A stretch of DNA of 64,000 nucleotides, from assembly GCF_025449215.1 (NCBI RefSeq), contig NZ_CP104900.1, forward strand, positions 1,860,001 through 1,924,000, written 5' to 3'. Each line of letters begins with the position of its first letter. Position 1 is the first letter of the stretch. The translations under genes and the position numbers were made by a program. The DNA comes from Shewanella seohaensis (GTDB lineage Bacteria > Pseudomonadota > Gammaproteobacteria > Enterobacterales > Shewanellaceae). The notes under the pieces were generated by a model, which was given only the letters and a program-made list of their open reading frames with translations, ran no database searches and was not told the DNA's origin. Positions 39,786-49,676 of this stretch are shown piece after piece.

Positions 39786-41108
39786 ATGACTAAGGCAACA
39801 CAGACTTCACGTCAGGCACAGATTGACGCGATCAAAAAAGATTGGGCTGAGAATCCACGTTGGAAAAACGTCCGTCGCCCATACACTGCAGAGGAAGTTG
39901 TGGCACTTCGTGGTTCTATCGTACCCGAAAACACCATTGCCAAACGCGGTGCTGCTAAACTGTGGGGTTTAGTCAACGGTGGCGCAAAAAAAGGTTATGT
40001 GAACTCGTTAGGAGCACTGACTGGCGGCCAAGCGGTACAACAGGCTAAAGCCGGTATCGAAGCGATTTACCTGTCTGGTTGGCAAGTGGCTGCCGACGCT
40101 AACTTAGCGGGCACTATGTACCCAGACCAATCTTTATACCCAGCAAACTCAGTGCCTGCTGTTGTAGCCCGTATTAACAACTCTTTCCGCCGTGCTGACC
40201 AAATTCAGTGGAGCAATGGGGTTAATCCGGAAGAAGAAAACTTTGTCGATTACTTCCTGCCGATTATTGCCGATGCGGAAGCGGGTTTTGGTGGCGTACT
40301 GAATGCGTTCGAGTTGATGAAGTCGATGATCGACGCGGGCGCTGCCGGTGTGCACTTTGAAGACCAATTAGCCTCAGTGAAAAAGTGTGGCCATATGGGC
40401 GGTAAAGTATTAGTGCCGACCCAAGAAGCGGTACAAAAGTTAGTTGCGGCGCGCCTTGCAGCCGACGTGAGCGGTGTTGAAACCTTAGTTATCGCCCGTA
40501 CCGATGCAAACGCAGCGGATCTGCTGACCTCAGACTGCGACCCATATGATCGTGACTTCATCACTGGAGAGCGCACCAGTGAAGGTTTCTACCGCGTAAA
40601 AGCGGGTCTGGACCAAGCGATTTCTCGCGGTCTCGCCTACGCACCGTATGCGGATTTAATCTGGTGTGAAACCGCTAAGCCTGACTTAGAAGAAGCACGC
40701 CGCTTTGCTGAGGCAATCCATGCCCAGTACCCAGATCAGTTGCTGGCTTATAACTGCTCACCTTCTTTCAACTGGAAGAAAAACTTGGATGATGCCACTA
40801 TTGCGCGCTTCCAACAAGCGCTGTCGGACATGGGCTATAAGTACCAGTTCATCACCTTAGCCGGTATCCATAACATGTGGTACAACATGTTCGACCTAGC
40901 CTATGACTATGCTCGTGGTGAAGGTATGAAGCATTATGTTGAGAAGGTGCAGGAAGTTGAGTTTGCGGCGGCTAAGAAGGGGTATACCTTTGTGGCGCAC
41001 CAACAAGAGGTGGGCACTGGCTACTTCGACCAAGTCACCACAGTGATTCAAGGTGGTCAGTCATCGGTGACAGCACTGACTGGCTCGACCGAAGAAGAGC
41101 AGTTTTAA
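39786..41108 (+). CDS. aceA: Isocitrate lyase
   Basis: Cytosolic Mg-dependent enzyme (440 aa) that splits isocitrate to glyoxylate and succinate. The catalytic loop is [20 protein letters not shown] with the essential Cys; substrate and metal contacts lie in [42 protein letters not shown] and [15 protein letters not shown]. The ATG at 39786 was chosen because AAGGAGTG precedes it; the frame extends 48 bases further upstream without a better site. With aceB it forms the glyoxylate shunt needed for growth on acetate and fatty acids. A strong hairpin terminator follows. Confidence 0.97.
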   Translation: MTKATQTSRQAQIDAIKKDWAENPRWKNVRRPYTAEEVVALRGSIVPENTIAKRGAAKLWGLVNGGAKKGYVNSLGALTGGQAVQQAKAGIEAIYLSGWQVAADANLAGTMYPDQSLYPANSVPAVVARINNSFRRADQIQWSNGVNPEEENFVDYFLPIIADAEAGFGGVLNAFELMKSMIDAGAAGVHFEDQLASVKKCGHMGGKVLVPTQEAVQKLVAARLAADVSGVETLVIARTDANAADLLTSDCDPYDRDFITGERTSEGFYRVKAGLDQAISRGLAYAPYADLIWCETAKPDLEEARRFAEAIHAQYPDQLLAYNCSPSFNWKKNLDDATIARFQQALSDMGYKYQFITLAGIHNMWYNMFDLAYDYARGEGMKHYVEKVQEVEFAAAKKGYTFVAHQQEVGTGYFDQVTTVIQGGQSSVTALTGSTEEEQF

Positions 41109-41195
41109 GCGAAGTCTGTTGTAACGCGAATAGGTTCTACCCGTAAGATGTTGTACCCGTAAACCCTGTGTTTAGCTGCATTGCAGCTGTTGTCC

Positions 41196-41232
41196 CCCGT
41201 GCAGTTCGCCTACATGTGCTGCACGGGTTTTT
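41196..41232 (+). terminator. terminator of aceBA
   Basis: Stem CCCGTGCAG / CTGCACGGG followed by TTTTT. The rest of the gap up to 41482 holds no other recognised feature. Confidence 0.85.
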
Positions 41233-41482
41233 AAGTCAAACCTTGTGACTTAACTTCCTACCCAGTCAATACATTGCTTGCCTGAGCTTGGCGACTCTCT
41301 GAGTCGCTATTTTTTTATCTAATTGATTATTCTGGTGCAACTCTGACTCGAGTTGGTGCAGTTTTTTAACCGTTTTACAAAGACTTAATGCTATCTCATT
41401 GTTATTCAATGGCTATTTATCTTGGCCTAAATAATGCTGTGAATTGGCTGTAAAACTTGGCATTCACAGTGAGGTCACCGTC

Positions 41483-41851
41483 ATGAAATATTACAGTCGT
41501 CGTTTAGTCAAACCTGAACATTTAAATCCTGCAAATACCCTATTTGGCGGCCAGTTATTGAGTTGGATTGACGAGGAGGCGGCCATCTTTGCTGCGTGCC
41601 AGATGAAGAGCTCCAGCCATGTGACTAAGCTGATTTCTGAAATCAATTTTATGACGCCGGCGCGGCAGGGGGATGTGTTGGAATTTGGTTTGGAGCTTGT
41701 CAGCCTTGGGCACAGTTCCATTACGGTCAGTTGCCAAGTACGTAATAAGATGACGCAAGCGCCAGTAGTTAGTATCGATAAGATGGTGTTTGTAAACGTG
41801 AATGCCCAGGGCTTACCCGTGCCCCATGGTATTCGAGCCAATGCGGCCTAA
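41483..41851 (+). CDS. Acyl-CoA thioesterase, YciA-like hotdog protein
   Basis: Cytosolic thioesterase of 122 aa. The family motif NPANTLFGGQLLSWIDEEAA contains the catalytic Asp, and SHVTKLISEINFMTPARQGD with GHSSITVSC complete the hotdog domain typical of the YciA/acyl-CoA hydrolase group. The start at 41483 (MKYYSRRL) follows GAGGTCACCG; the frame continues 39 bases upstream without support. It is a single gene, possibly acting on short or medium acyl-CoA; lying after the glyoxylate shunt fits fatty-acid use but no operon link is seen. Confidence 0.88.
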   Translation: MKYYSRRLVKPEHLNPANTLFGGQLLSWIDEEAAIFAACQMKSSSHVTKLISEINFMTPARQGDVLEFGLELVSLGHSSITVSCQVRNKMTQAPVVSIDKMVFVNVNAQGLPVPHGIRANAA

Positions 41852-41888
41852 GTATTGAGCCCCGATAAAGCAGAGTGACGCATGGGCG

Positions 41889-42101
41889 TCACTCTGAATC
41901 TTTAGTGAGATCTTCTTTGACCGATTTCACCGCATCCCGTGAGGCATGACCAATGGCTTTGGTGGTGTCGCGGGTGGCGTGACCAATCTCTTTTGTCACA
42001 TCTTTAGTGGTGGTGCCAATGGCGCGACCCGCATCCTTTAAATCGGCGCAGGCTGTGGTGGCCAGTAGCAGTGGTAGTATTAACAGCATCGCTTTTTTCA
42101 T
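41889..42101 (-). CDS. Small repeat-containing lipoprotein
   Basis: Lipoprotein of 70 aa: signal and lipobox LLLATTACADLKDAG, then near-repeats TTKDVTKEIGHATRD / TTKAIGHASRDAVK of about 11 residues that would form an amphipathic helix. Short helical lipoproteins of this kind occur in the envelope of many gamma-proteobacteria; function is unknown. The start at 42101 (MKKAML) gives the best signal peptide; the extra Met-Ser-Thr upstream is less likely. Confidence 0.72.
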   Translation of the reverse strand: MKKAMLLILPLLLATTACADLKDAGRAIGTTTKDVTKEIGHATRDTTKAIGHASRDAVKSVKEDLTKDSE

Positions 42102-42428
42102 TGTACTCATCCTGATAACGCACGTTTGTTAGGCAAGATACCAAATACTGCTGTACCGCGCCTTAATAATCTGAAAATCCAATTATCGGAGCTCCAATCT
42201 TTGTAGCCCAATTATTAGATGAGAGATAATGCATAAGTTTGCTTGAGTAAAGATGAAATGTCTTCATCCAAGTTAACGAGGCGTGGGTCTGTGGCGGATG
42301 AGTGACGGTTTAGAATGGATTGGTTAACAAGGTGAGTAAAACAAAATGCCAGAGTATTAACTCTGGCATTGTTACTATTTCACTTAGCGATTAACCGCTT
42401 ATGTGACATGTGACTCCCAAGCAAAAGA
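42102..42428. other. intergenic with one terminator
   Basis: Upstream region of the small lipoprotein. A terminator hairpin (AATGCCAGAG / CTCTGGCATT, 42345-42370) lies near the end of the facing minus-strand gene at 42429 and probably serves it. Nothing else was recognised. Confidence 0.7.
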
Positions 42429-42803
42429 TTATGAGGCTTGGTCGAGTTTCGCTAAACGCTGCTGATAGTCATCAATCAGGTGCTGCATAATTTCTTCTGG
42501 GGCGGCATCGTCGCAGCAGGTATCGAGGAAGATTTTAAAGGTGACCAGCGCATGACCATCATTTTTAAGCCTATCACTTTGCATGGAGAAGTAGGCTTCT
42601 TCATTGTCGGCTTTGCGGACTACAAACTTACTGGTTTCGAAGGATTTACTGCCTGAGAGTTCGTGCCATTTGGTGATACGGTTTAAGGCAATTTCACTGG
42701 ATTGGTTTAATTCGATGTGGTTTAACCAACTCACTGGATGTTCGGGATCTTTGTAATGCGGACATCTAACTGTGTAGTTATATACATGAGTAATTGCTGT
42801 CAT
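42429..42803 (-). CDS. Conserved-looking hypothetical cytosolic protein
   Basis: Protein of about 124 aa that I do not recognise. It is soluble and mixed alpha/beta, with YTVRCPHYKDPEHPVSWLN near the start and a Cys pair in FLDTCCDDAAPEEIMQHLID near the end, so a redox or metal role cannot be excluded. The start at 42803 (MTAITHVYNY) has AGGTAGG upstream; the frame opens 42 bases earlier. Codon use resembles its neighbours. It has its own terminator and no operon partner. Confidence 0.65.
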   Translation of the reverse strand: MTAITHVYNYTVRCPHYKDPEHPVSWLNHIELNQSSEIALNRITKWHELSGSKSFETSKFVVRKADNEEAYFSMQSDRLKNDGHALVTFKIFLDTCCDDAAPEEIMQHLIDDYQQRLAKLDQAS

Positions 42804-43493
42804 AGCGTACCTACCTGTTGAGGATGTTGCTGCCATCATAGGCATCGTTTTTGAATTCGGTCAATCATTAATTGCGCTGATATCGCCCGAGTTAAATCAC
42901 AGTTTTTACAAGTGTTTTTGGTTAAAAATGAGTCAGTTAATTCATTTCCATTCAGTGTTATTTAGCATGAGTTTTTAACGAATATCTATGTGCTATCTCT
43001 CAGTTTTGCACTCAAATTCGTTTTTGCTTAATTACTGCGCAATAAAGCAGCAAATAAGTGACAGGATCTACATGGTGCCGTGAGCCATTAAACAGTAGCA
43101 AATTATTGGGAAGGTGTAGGGACGGGCGCTAAAAGGGACAGAGGCCCATTCCTTAGAATGGGCCTCTGAGCTGGCTTCATCTTTTGCAGGGAAAAAGCGA
43201 ACTGGAGCCAGTCTAGCTGATTTGTAACAGCATGTAACCCACCAAGATCACGTTTTTACGCTATTGGGCCGATTTTTCGATCTATGGGATCCCAACTGCC
43301 GAAGATTAAGGCGCTACGGCGGCTTTTTACATTATGCCGTAGTGCAAAATTGGCTGGATCAGCCCAAAGAAAGGCCCAAACAAGATCCCTTGTTTGGGCC
43401 GATTCTCATGTCGTTAGCTTGCGCTAGCCGAACAACATCCTGTCAATTGGCGCGCGACAGACTGCGTTAATCCGAATGCTCTATAACGCGGGT
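42804..43493. other. gene-free region with two strong hairpins
   Basis: About 650 bases without a supported gene. CAGAGGCCCATTC / GAATGGGCCTCTG lies at 43139-43168 and GGCCCAAACAAG / TTGTTTGGGCC at 43373-43400; both share a GGCCCA/TGGGCC core. Neither has a full T-run. They may bracket a small RNA or be decayed mobile-element ends. A short open frame at 43264-43470 overlaps the second hairpin and has no convincing start site. Confidence 0.5.
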
Positions 43494-44641
43494 TTATAAC
43501 GCGTTAGTGAAGATCTGGCAGATCTCTTCATGGGTTGCCTGTTTAGGGTTAGTGAAACCACAGGCATCCTTTAAGGCGTTTTCGGCCAGCGTTGGAATAT
43601 CTTCCGCTTTAACCCCGAGTAACGTCAGGTTTTCTGGAATGTTTACCGCAACGGATAGGGCCTTAATGGCGGCGATCGCCGCCGCAGCACCTTGTTCATC
43701 GGTCATATTGGCTACATCGACACCCATCGCCTTAGCAATATCTTTTAAGCGATCTGGTACCACTTTGGCGTTGTATTCTTGTACATGGGGTAATAACAGG
43801 GCGTTACATACACCGTGGGGCAGATCGTAGAAACCGCCCAATTGGTGCGCCATCGCATGCACATAACCTAAGCTGGCGTTGTTGAAGGCCATCCCCGCTA
43901 AGAATTGCGCATAGGCCATCTGCTCACGGGCTTCAATATCTTGGCCTTGTTTTACCGCATTCACTAAGTTGCCTTGGATAAGTTCAATGGCCTTAATGGC
44001 GCAGGCATCGGTGATTGGGTTCGCAGCGATAGACACATAGGCTTCAACCGCGTGGGTCAGCGCGTCCATACCTGTTGCAGCTGTGAGGCTCGCTGGTTTT
44101 TTCAGCATCAGCTCAGGGTCATTCACAGACAGTAATGGGGTGGTGTGTTTATCGACAATTGCCATTTTGATATGGCGAGCTTCGTCAGTGATGATACAAA
44201 AACGGGTCATTTCACTGGCGGTACCAGCAGTAGTGTTAATGGCTACTAATGGTAGTTGTGGCTTAGCGGATTGGTCTAACCCTTCATAGTCTTTGATGCT
44301 GCCGCCATTGGTGGCAACTAGGGCGATACCCTTAGCGCAATCATGGGGTGAACCACCGCCTAATGAAATCACAAAATCACATTGATTGGCTTTTAATAGC
44401 GCAAGACCGGCTTCGACGTTACCGACGGTTGGGTTGGGTTGCACGCCATCAAACACGGTTGAAGTAATGCCGTTTTGACCGAGTTTTTCGGCCACTTCAC
44501 CGACCAGACCAATCTTGACGAGAGGCTTATCCGTCACGATTAACGCGCGTTTAAAGCCTAAGGTTTTGATATCTCCGATAGCATCATCGACGGCGCCTTT
44601 GCCTAATACGTTGACGGAAGGGATAAAAATTTAGCAGCCAT
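43494..44641 (-). CDS. adhB: Iron-containing alcohol dehydrogenase
   Basis: Cytosolic NAD-dependent group III dehydrogenase of 382 aa after repair. NAD-binding [20 protein letters not shown], the substrate segment [19 protein letters not shown], and the metal-binding helix [20 protein letters not shown] with its conserved histidines are present. One base is missing in a plus-strand A5 run at 44625-44629; six restore [14 protein letters not shown] and place the start at 44641 after AGGTGG, the length of Zymomonas AdhB-type enzymes. A CRP-like site lies 76 bases upstream. The symbol follows family usage in Shewanella; the alcohol used in vivo is not known. Confidence 0.92.
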
Positions 44642-44716
44642 AAGTCCACCTATTTGCTTGTAAATTAAATTTGTTTCTTTCTGGTGACCAAGCTACCAAT
44701 TAAGGGGTATGCAAGA

Positions 44717-44732
44717 TGTGATCTAGATCGGC
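44717..44732 (-). promoter_or_regulatory. candidate CRP site upstream of adhB
   Basis: TGTGATCTAGATCGGC matches one half and the whole spacer of the classic CRP palindrome, 76 bases upstream of the adhB start, in the 326-base gap between the divergent adhB and marR genes. Confidence 0.5.
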
Positions 44733-44967
44733 TTAGGCAGTTTATTGAGGTGAAATTCCCACTAAAGTTGGAACTAGATAACTAAATAATGAACTTTTAT
44801 GACAGGGATCAGGCTTGATATACGCTATGTTTTTTAAGGTTTTTTCAGCTTTTACTTGTTTAGTTATCCTAGGACGAATGTGCGATAAAATTACCCGCCG
44901 AGGTGAGTTGTGGCTGAGTTTCTGGTAAGGTGCGGCCGTTGGGTTGATGAGGAGCACGCGAAGCACG

Positions 44968-45444
44968 ATGGAAAAATACGAACAACTGCTGATTTCACTG
45001 CGCAGGGTGATCCGCGCTATCGACATTCATTCCCGGCAACTCAATAAACATTCAGGCCTGACGGGGCCGCAGTTGATGGTAATGCAGAAAATTGCCCAGC
45101 TCGGCGCTCCCTTAGCCAAACAGGTGGCCGAAGAAATCACCCTCAGTCCAGCCACTGTGACGACAATTATTGATAGGCTCGAAGGGCGGGGATTAGTTAT
45201 CCGCAAACGCAGCGAGTCCGATAAGCGCAAGGTGCATTTACATTTAAGTGAGGCGGGGCGGGCATTATTGCAAGAGTCGCCTAAACCGCTACAAGAGCAC
45301 TTTATAAAGCAATATCAACATCTTGAAGAGTGGGAACAGAGTCAATTGCTCTCATCGGTGGAGCGCATTGCCGCCATGATGGACGCCGATAAAATTGATG
45401 CCGCGCCTATGCTGTTGGTGGGTAAAATTCAAGGGGACGAATAA
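44968..45444 (+). CDS. MarR-family transcriptional regulator
   Basis: Winged-helix dimer of 158 aa. Visible parts are the dimerisation helix YEQLLISLRRVIRAIDIHSR, the DNA-binding helices GLTGPQLMVMQKIAQLGAPL / AKQVAEEITLSPATVTTIID, and the wing RLEGRGLVIRKRSESDKRKV. The target is not known; it is divergent from adhB and may control it. Start uncertain: the ATG at 44968 fits the domain best, while an ATG at 44947 in the same frame would add seven residues. A terminator follows the stop. Confidence 0.88.
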   Translation: MEKYEQLLISLRRVIRAIDIHSRQLNKHSGLTGPQLMVMQKIAQLGAPLAKQVAEEITLSPATVTTIIDRLEGRGLVIRKRSESDKRKVHLHLSEAGRALLQESPKPLQEHFIKQYQHLEEWEQSQLLSSVERIAAMMDADKIDAAPMLLVGKIQGDE

Positions 45445-45469
45445 TCCCCTTTCGGTGCTAAATAATACA

Positions 45470-45497
45470 AAAGCACTGTATCTACAGTGCTTTGTTA
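45470..45497 (+). terminator. terminator after the marR-type gene
   Basis: Perfect stem AAAGCACTGTA / TACAGTGCTTT followed by GTTATT, directly before the IS element. Confidence 0.85.
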
Positions 45498-46120
45498 TTG
45501 TCATCCCAAAACCACCGCCTCTGGCGGTGGTGATTGTCCCTTAAGGCTATAGCCTGAATAACGCCCATGTTAAAAGAGACCTTCTTATTCACCACAAGTA
45601 AGAGGAAACGAGAAACATGGGCGATTACAGAAGTTCATCACATGTTTACTGGCGTTGTAAATATCATATCGTTTGGACGCCTAAGTACAGATTCAAAATT
45701 CTAAAAGGTAACCTTGGTAAAGAGCTCTACAGGTCGATTTATATTCTATGCAATATGAAAAGTTGTGAGGTCTTAGAATTAAATGTCCAGATAGATCATG
45801 TGCATCTAGTCGTGATAATTCCCCCAAAGTTGTCAGTATCCACATTAATGGGGATATTGAAGGGTAGGAGCGCAATAAGGCTTTTTAACAAATTCCCTCA
45901 TGTTCGCAAGAAGTTATGGGGAAATAGCTTTTGGGCGAGGGGTTATTTTGTTGATACGGTAGGCGTAAATGAGGAAATCATAAGACGCTATGTTCGCCAT
46001 CAAGATAAGCAAGATCTAGAGCATGATGCTCAATTGTCGCAACAGATGAAGTAGGTGTAAGGAAATAGCCCCTTCCAGGGGCAAATCAAAGCCGCCTTCT
46101 AAGAAGGCGGATTCTTTACT
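45498..46120 (+). mobile_element. IS200-type insertion element (IS200/IS605 family)
   Basis: About 620 bases holding one HUH transposase gene between hairpin ends, without terminal inverted repeats, as expected of IS200. The left hairpin is ACCACCGCC / GGCGGTGGT (45511-45531) and the right one CCGCCTTCT / AGAAGGCGG (46092-46110). Outer limits are approximate. It sits between two gene ends (marR-type terminator and the cyclophilin stop codon at 46125), so it disrupts nothing. Confidence 0.82.
45617..46054 (+). CDS. tnpA: IS200-type transposase TnpA (Y1 HUH)
   Basis: Single-strand DNA transposase of 145 aa, the IS200 TnpA length. Motifs: HIVWTPKYRFKIL near the N-terminus, the HUH metal motif in IDHVHLVVIIPPK, GRSAIRLFNKFP, and the nucleophile tyrosine in EEIIRRYVRHQDKQ. 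AAGAGGAAACG precedes the ATG. The frame is intact, so the element may be active. No TnpB is present. Its AT-richer codon use differs from the flanking genes. Confidence 0.92.
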   Translation: MGDYRSSSHVYWRCKYHIVWTPKYRFKILKGNLGKELYRSIYILCNMKSCEVLELNVQIDHVHLVVIIPPKLSVSTLMGILKGRSAIRLFNKFPHVRKKLWGNSFWARGYFVDTVGVNEEIIRRYVRHQDKQDLEHDAQLSQQMK

Positions 46121-46124
46121 TTTG

Positions 46125-46760
46125 CTAGGCGGCGGGGCAGTTCGTTTCCGTCACGCTATTGATCAAAATTTCATTCACTGGTGTGTCGCTAAAACCATTG
46201 CTGGTTTTGGTCGGCACAATGCTTATCTGATCGACCACATCCATCCCTTCAACGACTTTACCAAACACGGCATAACCATAGCTGCTCGCCGAAGCATCGA
46301 GCTGCGGATTGTCTAACACATTGATAAAGAACTGTGATGTTGCTGAGTCTGGCACTGTGGTACGTGCCATCGCGATAGTGCCACGTTTGTTACTGATGCC
46401 GACGGCGGCCTCGTTTTTAATCGGCGCGCTGGTCGGCTTGCTTTGTAATCCCGTGGTGAAACCACCGCCTTGGATCACAAAGTTATTGATGGTTCTGTGG
46501 AATAAAGTGCCGTTATAGAATGACTTATCGACATATTGTTTAAAGTTCTTACCCGTGATCGGCATATGGGTGAGGTCGATAGCTAAGGTCAAATCCCCCT
46601 TTGTGGTGCTCATTAAATAACAGACATCGTCGCTTAAGCTCGGTGGGGTTGGATCGGGAGTCGGGAGCGTTGGTGTTAATTCATCGTCGCCACTGCCGCC
46701 GCAGGCGCCAAGGGCCAAACTCAAACTGCTGGCGAGTAAAAGTCCCGTGATTCTTTTCAT
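46125..46760 (-). CDS. Cyclophilin-type peptidyl-prolyl isomerase, lipoprotein
   Basis: Predicted envelope lipoprotein of 211 aa: signal with lipobox LSLALGACGGSGDD, a Pro/Thr-rich linker, then a cyclophilin domain (FYNGTLFHRTINNFVIQGGG, NKRGTIAMARTTVPDSATSQ, FFINVLDNPQLD, YAVFGKVVEGMDVVDQI). The active-site Arg of FHR and the MAR/QFFI residues are present. It probably folds secreted proteins. The start at 46760 follows AAGGAAATTG. The IS200-type element ends right after its stop, possibly separating it from its native terminator. Confidence 0.9.
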   Translation of the reverse strand: MKRITGLLLASSLSLALGACGGSGDDELTPTLPTPDPTPPSLSDDVCYLMSTTKGDLTLAIDLTHMPITGKNFKQYVDKSFYNGTLFHRTINNFVIQGGGFTTGLQSKPTSAPIKNEAAVGISNKRGTIAMARTTVPDSATSQFFINVLDNPQLDASASSYGYAVFGKVVEGMDVVDQISIVPTKTSNGFSDTPVNEILINSVTETNCPAA

Positions 46761-47177
46761 ATCAATTTCCTTATTTTGCATCGTTCGCCATTTATTCCTG
46801 CCACTTTGAATGATGTAAGCAGCTGTAGGTAAATGTTTCGATTAGGTGTTGTTTTTGTTTTGAACGCGCATAGTGACAGAGCGATGAACAGGAGTTCAAG
46901 ATGAAAAATGCAATTGATACAAAGTGTTGCAGCTAGTTGTTGATACGGGATTTGTGGTTTGTGCGGGGGATTCAACCGCTGCGATGCTTCTTGAAATACT
47001 GCTCCAAGATAAGACGCTGTTTTGCTTGCGCCATTTAAGCGCGTTGCACCTTTTTTAATCACTCCCTGCTTCAAACTAGTGCGTTTACGAGATGGCCCCG
47101 TGGGCCAAGGCTTGGGCGATAAAGACACGCATTTTATTCAAGATGCTGATTTATAAGTTTTCTTTGTTGTCACTTGG

Positions 47178-47210
47178 CTGACATAAATCTGTCTTCATGC
47201 TGTTATTTTG
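47178..47210 (+). promoter_or_regulatory. candidate Pho box upstream of malQ-glg
   Basis: CTGACATAAAT, CTGTCTTCATG and CTGTTATTTTG follow each other as three direct repeats with exact 11-base spacing, the periodicity of PhoB sites. The first eighteen bases match the Pho-box consensus except at two or three positions. It ends 60 bases before malQ. The rest of the gap 46761-47177 shows no recognised feature. Confidence 0.6.
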
Positions 47211-47269
47211 CGCTGGCATGGTTACTGCCTATCTAAGGCTATGGATGAGCAGTCGCGGGGGCGACAAAT

Positions 47270-49659
47270 ATGGGGCTGGAGAAGTTGCTGTATTTGCGGG
47301 GCGTAGGAGCAGACTTTACCGACTGCTTCGGCCAGTACATCCGCATTCCCGAGGCTGACAGGCAAGGGATTTTGACCTGTATGTTGCAGGAGAAAAATAC
47401 TCAGGCCTGCGAGGCAAAGGATGAACCATTAACGAGTTTACCCAGTGGCGATGAGCTTGACGCTCAGGTGTATCAACTCGATGCACAGCATTGGACACAA
47501 GTGTTGCCAGCGTTTCATTGGTGCTATATCGACGAACCTTGGGTCTGTCTGTATTTACCTCTATCTTACCGTGGCGATCTGCTGCTCACCTTTACCTGTG
47601 AGCAAGGGGAGAGGGTTATCCTCGAGGTGCCGTTTTCGGCGCTAAAACCGATTGGGGATTACCGTATTCAGGCGCAGGAGTTGGCACAGTTTGGCAATAG
47701 CCCCTTTGCCAATGAGTGTCAGTTCCTGCAATACCGCCTCGACCTCTTAGGTCATGAGTTTCATTGCCGTGATGCGGGCGATGCCGCTGAGCAAGATAGT
47801 AAGGCTGAGCCGCGCCGTTCATGGGAAAATGTCAGCGCCGCGCTAAACACATCTAACAATAAAGACAACTTAAGTGATTTATCTTGCTTGGGATTGGGGT
47901 ACCACACTCTAAGCGTCAGTTTGCTTGGGCTGGCAGATGATCAGCAAGGCCTTGCATCGGCAAGCAACTCATCAGCAAGCATTTCGGCAGCAAGTAAGGC
48001 GACTGAGTTCCATGGCACTTTTATGGTGGCACCGAGAACCGCCTATCAAGGGGTGATGAGCGCTGTGGGGCAAGGAAAGCGCCATAAACCTTGGGGTGTG
48101 AGTCTTCAGCTCTATAGTCTGCGCAGCGAAAGCCAATGGGGCATGGGCGACTTTGGCGATTTAGAGCAACTTATCGGTTTAGTGGCCGAATATGGCGCCG
48201 ATTTTATTCAGCTTAATCCATTGCATGCCTTAAATATTGCCGCGCCGGAACATCCGAGTCCTTATAGTCCCTGCGATCGTAGAAGGCTCAATCCGCTGTA
48301 TATTCATTTACCTAGCGTGCCTGAATTTGAGCCATTAAAAACGGAGTTTGCGGCGAAGGAGTGGCAAGAAGCCATTGCCCTACTCAACGCAGAGAACTGG
48401 CTCGATTACCCCAAAGTGAGCGAGCTTAAGTACCGCGCCTTTGCACGTTTATACACTGTCTTTTGCGAACACCATTTACAGCCAAACACACCCAGGGCGC
48501 AGCGATTTGAGGATTTTGTAGCACAGCAGGGCGCGTCGCTTAGGGAATTTGCCCAAGCCGAATCGCTCCGCAGCCCACGGGCCATAGCGCAGGATGAAGG
48601 CTTTTATTTGTACCTACAGTTTGTGGCCGAAGATCAACTGCAATTGTGCCAGCTCAAAGCCAAAGAAGCGGGAATGGGCATTGGGCTTATTCGTGATTTG
48701 GCCGTAGGCGCTGCGTTGCAAGGCGTTGAGGTTCAAGCTAATTCGCAGCAGTTCTGCTTAAACGCCAGCATAGGCGCGCCGCCGGATCCCTTTGCGCCGC
48801 AGGGCAAAACTGGGGACTTACGCCCCTCGATCCTGTCAAGCTAAAACAGCATCAATATCGCCATTTTATTGAGCTGACTCGCGCCAACATGACCCACTGC
48901 GGGGCACTGCGAATCGACCATGTGATGGGGCTGCTGCGACTCTGGTGGTGGCCTCTGGATAAGCGCCTCGGCCATGGCGCCTATGTGTATTACCCGGTCG
49001 AAACCCTGTTGGCGATTCTCTGCCTTGAGAGTCAACGTGCCCGCTGTGTGGTGATTGGTGAGGATTTAGGCCTAGTGCCGCCCGATATTATTCATCGCCT
49101 GTATCAGGCGGGGGTTTACTCCAACGAGTTGTTCTACTTCTGCAAAGACCATCAAGGCTTTAAGTCGCCGAGCCAGTATAAGTTCCAGAGTTTGATGATG
49201 CTGGCAAACCACGATGTGCCGACCTTAGTCGCCTGGTGGACGGGCAGCGATTTGCACCTGAGGCGACAACTCGAACTGTTCAATACCGATGAACAATTAG
49301 GTGAGGCCTTAGCCGGACGTGAGCAGGAAAAACACCAGCTCGCGCAGTGCTTAATCTCCCAGGGCTTATTGCCGGAGACGGATATTCAACAGATTGATAT
49401 TGAAGATTTATTAACGGCGTGGATGCCCTTTGGCGCCTCGGGCAACAGCGCACTTTACAGCGTGCAATGGTGCGATCTGCTCGGGGACCGCCATGCGGTG
49501 AATATCCCCGGCACTTGGCTCGAGTACCCCAATTGGCAGCGCCGATTGCCCATCAGCCTAAGCGAAGCTGCAGCTAGGCCTGCGCTGGCTGAGCGTTTGC
49601 AACGCATTGCTGCGGCAAGACATTTGCCAGAAACGGCTGCGCATACAGATACCCTTTGA
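47270..49659 (+). CDS. malQ: 4-alpha-glucanotransferase (amylomaltase)
   Basis: Cytosolic GH77 enzyme, about 796 aa after repair, transferring glucan chains between maltodextrins; it connects maltodextrin and glycogen turnover. GH77 landmarks: [58 protein letters not shown], the nucleophile region [16 protein letters not shown], the acid in [13 protein letters not shown], and [16 protein letters not shown] one-base shift near 48802-48805 is healed by one more G or C, giving [20 protein letters not shown]. It leads the glycogen operon; glgB starts 17 bases after its stop. E. coli keeps malQ in the mal regulon, so this placement is notable. Confidence 0.94.
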
Positions 49660-49676
49660 CTAAAAATGGAAGCCAA

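Noticed and set aside
43264..43470. 68-codon plus-strand frame between the two hairpins
   Set aside because: No ribosome site, non-protein-like composition, and it runs through a perfect hairpin.
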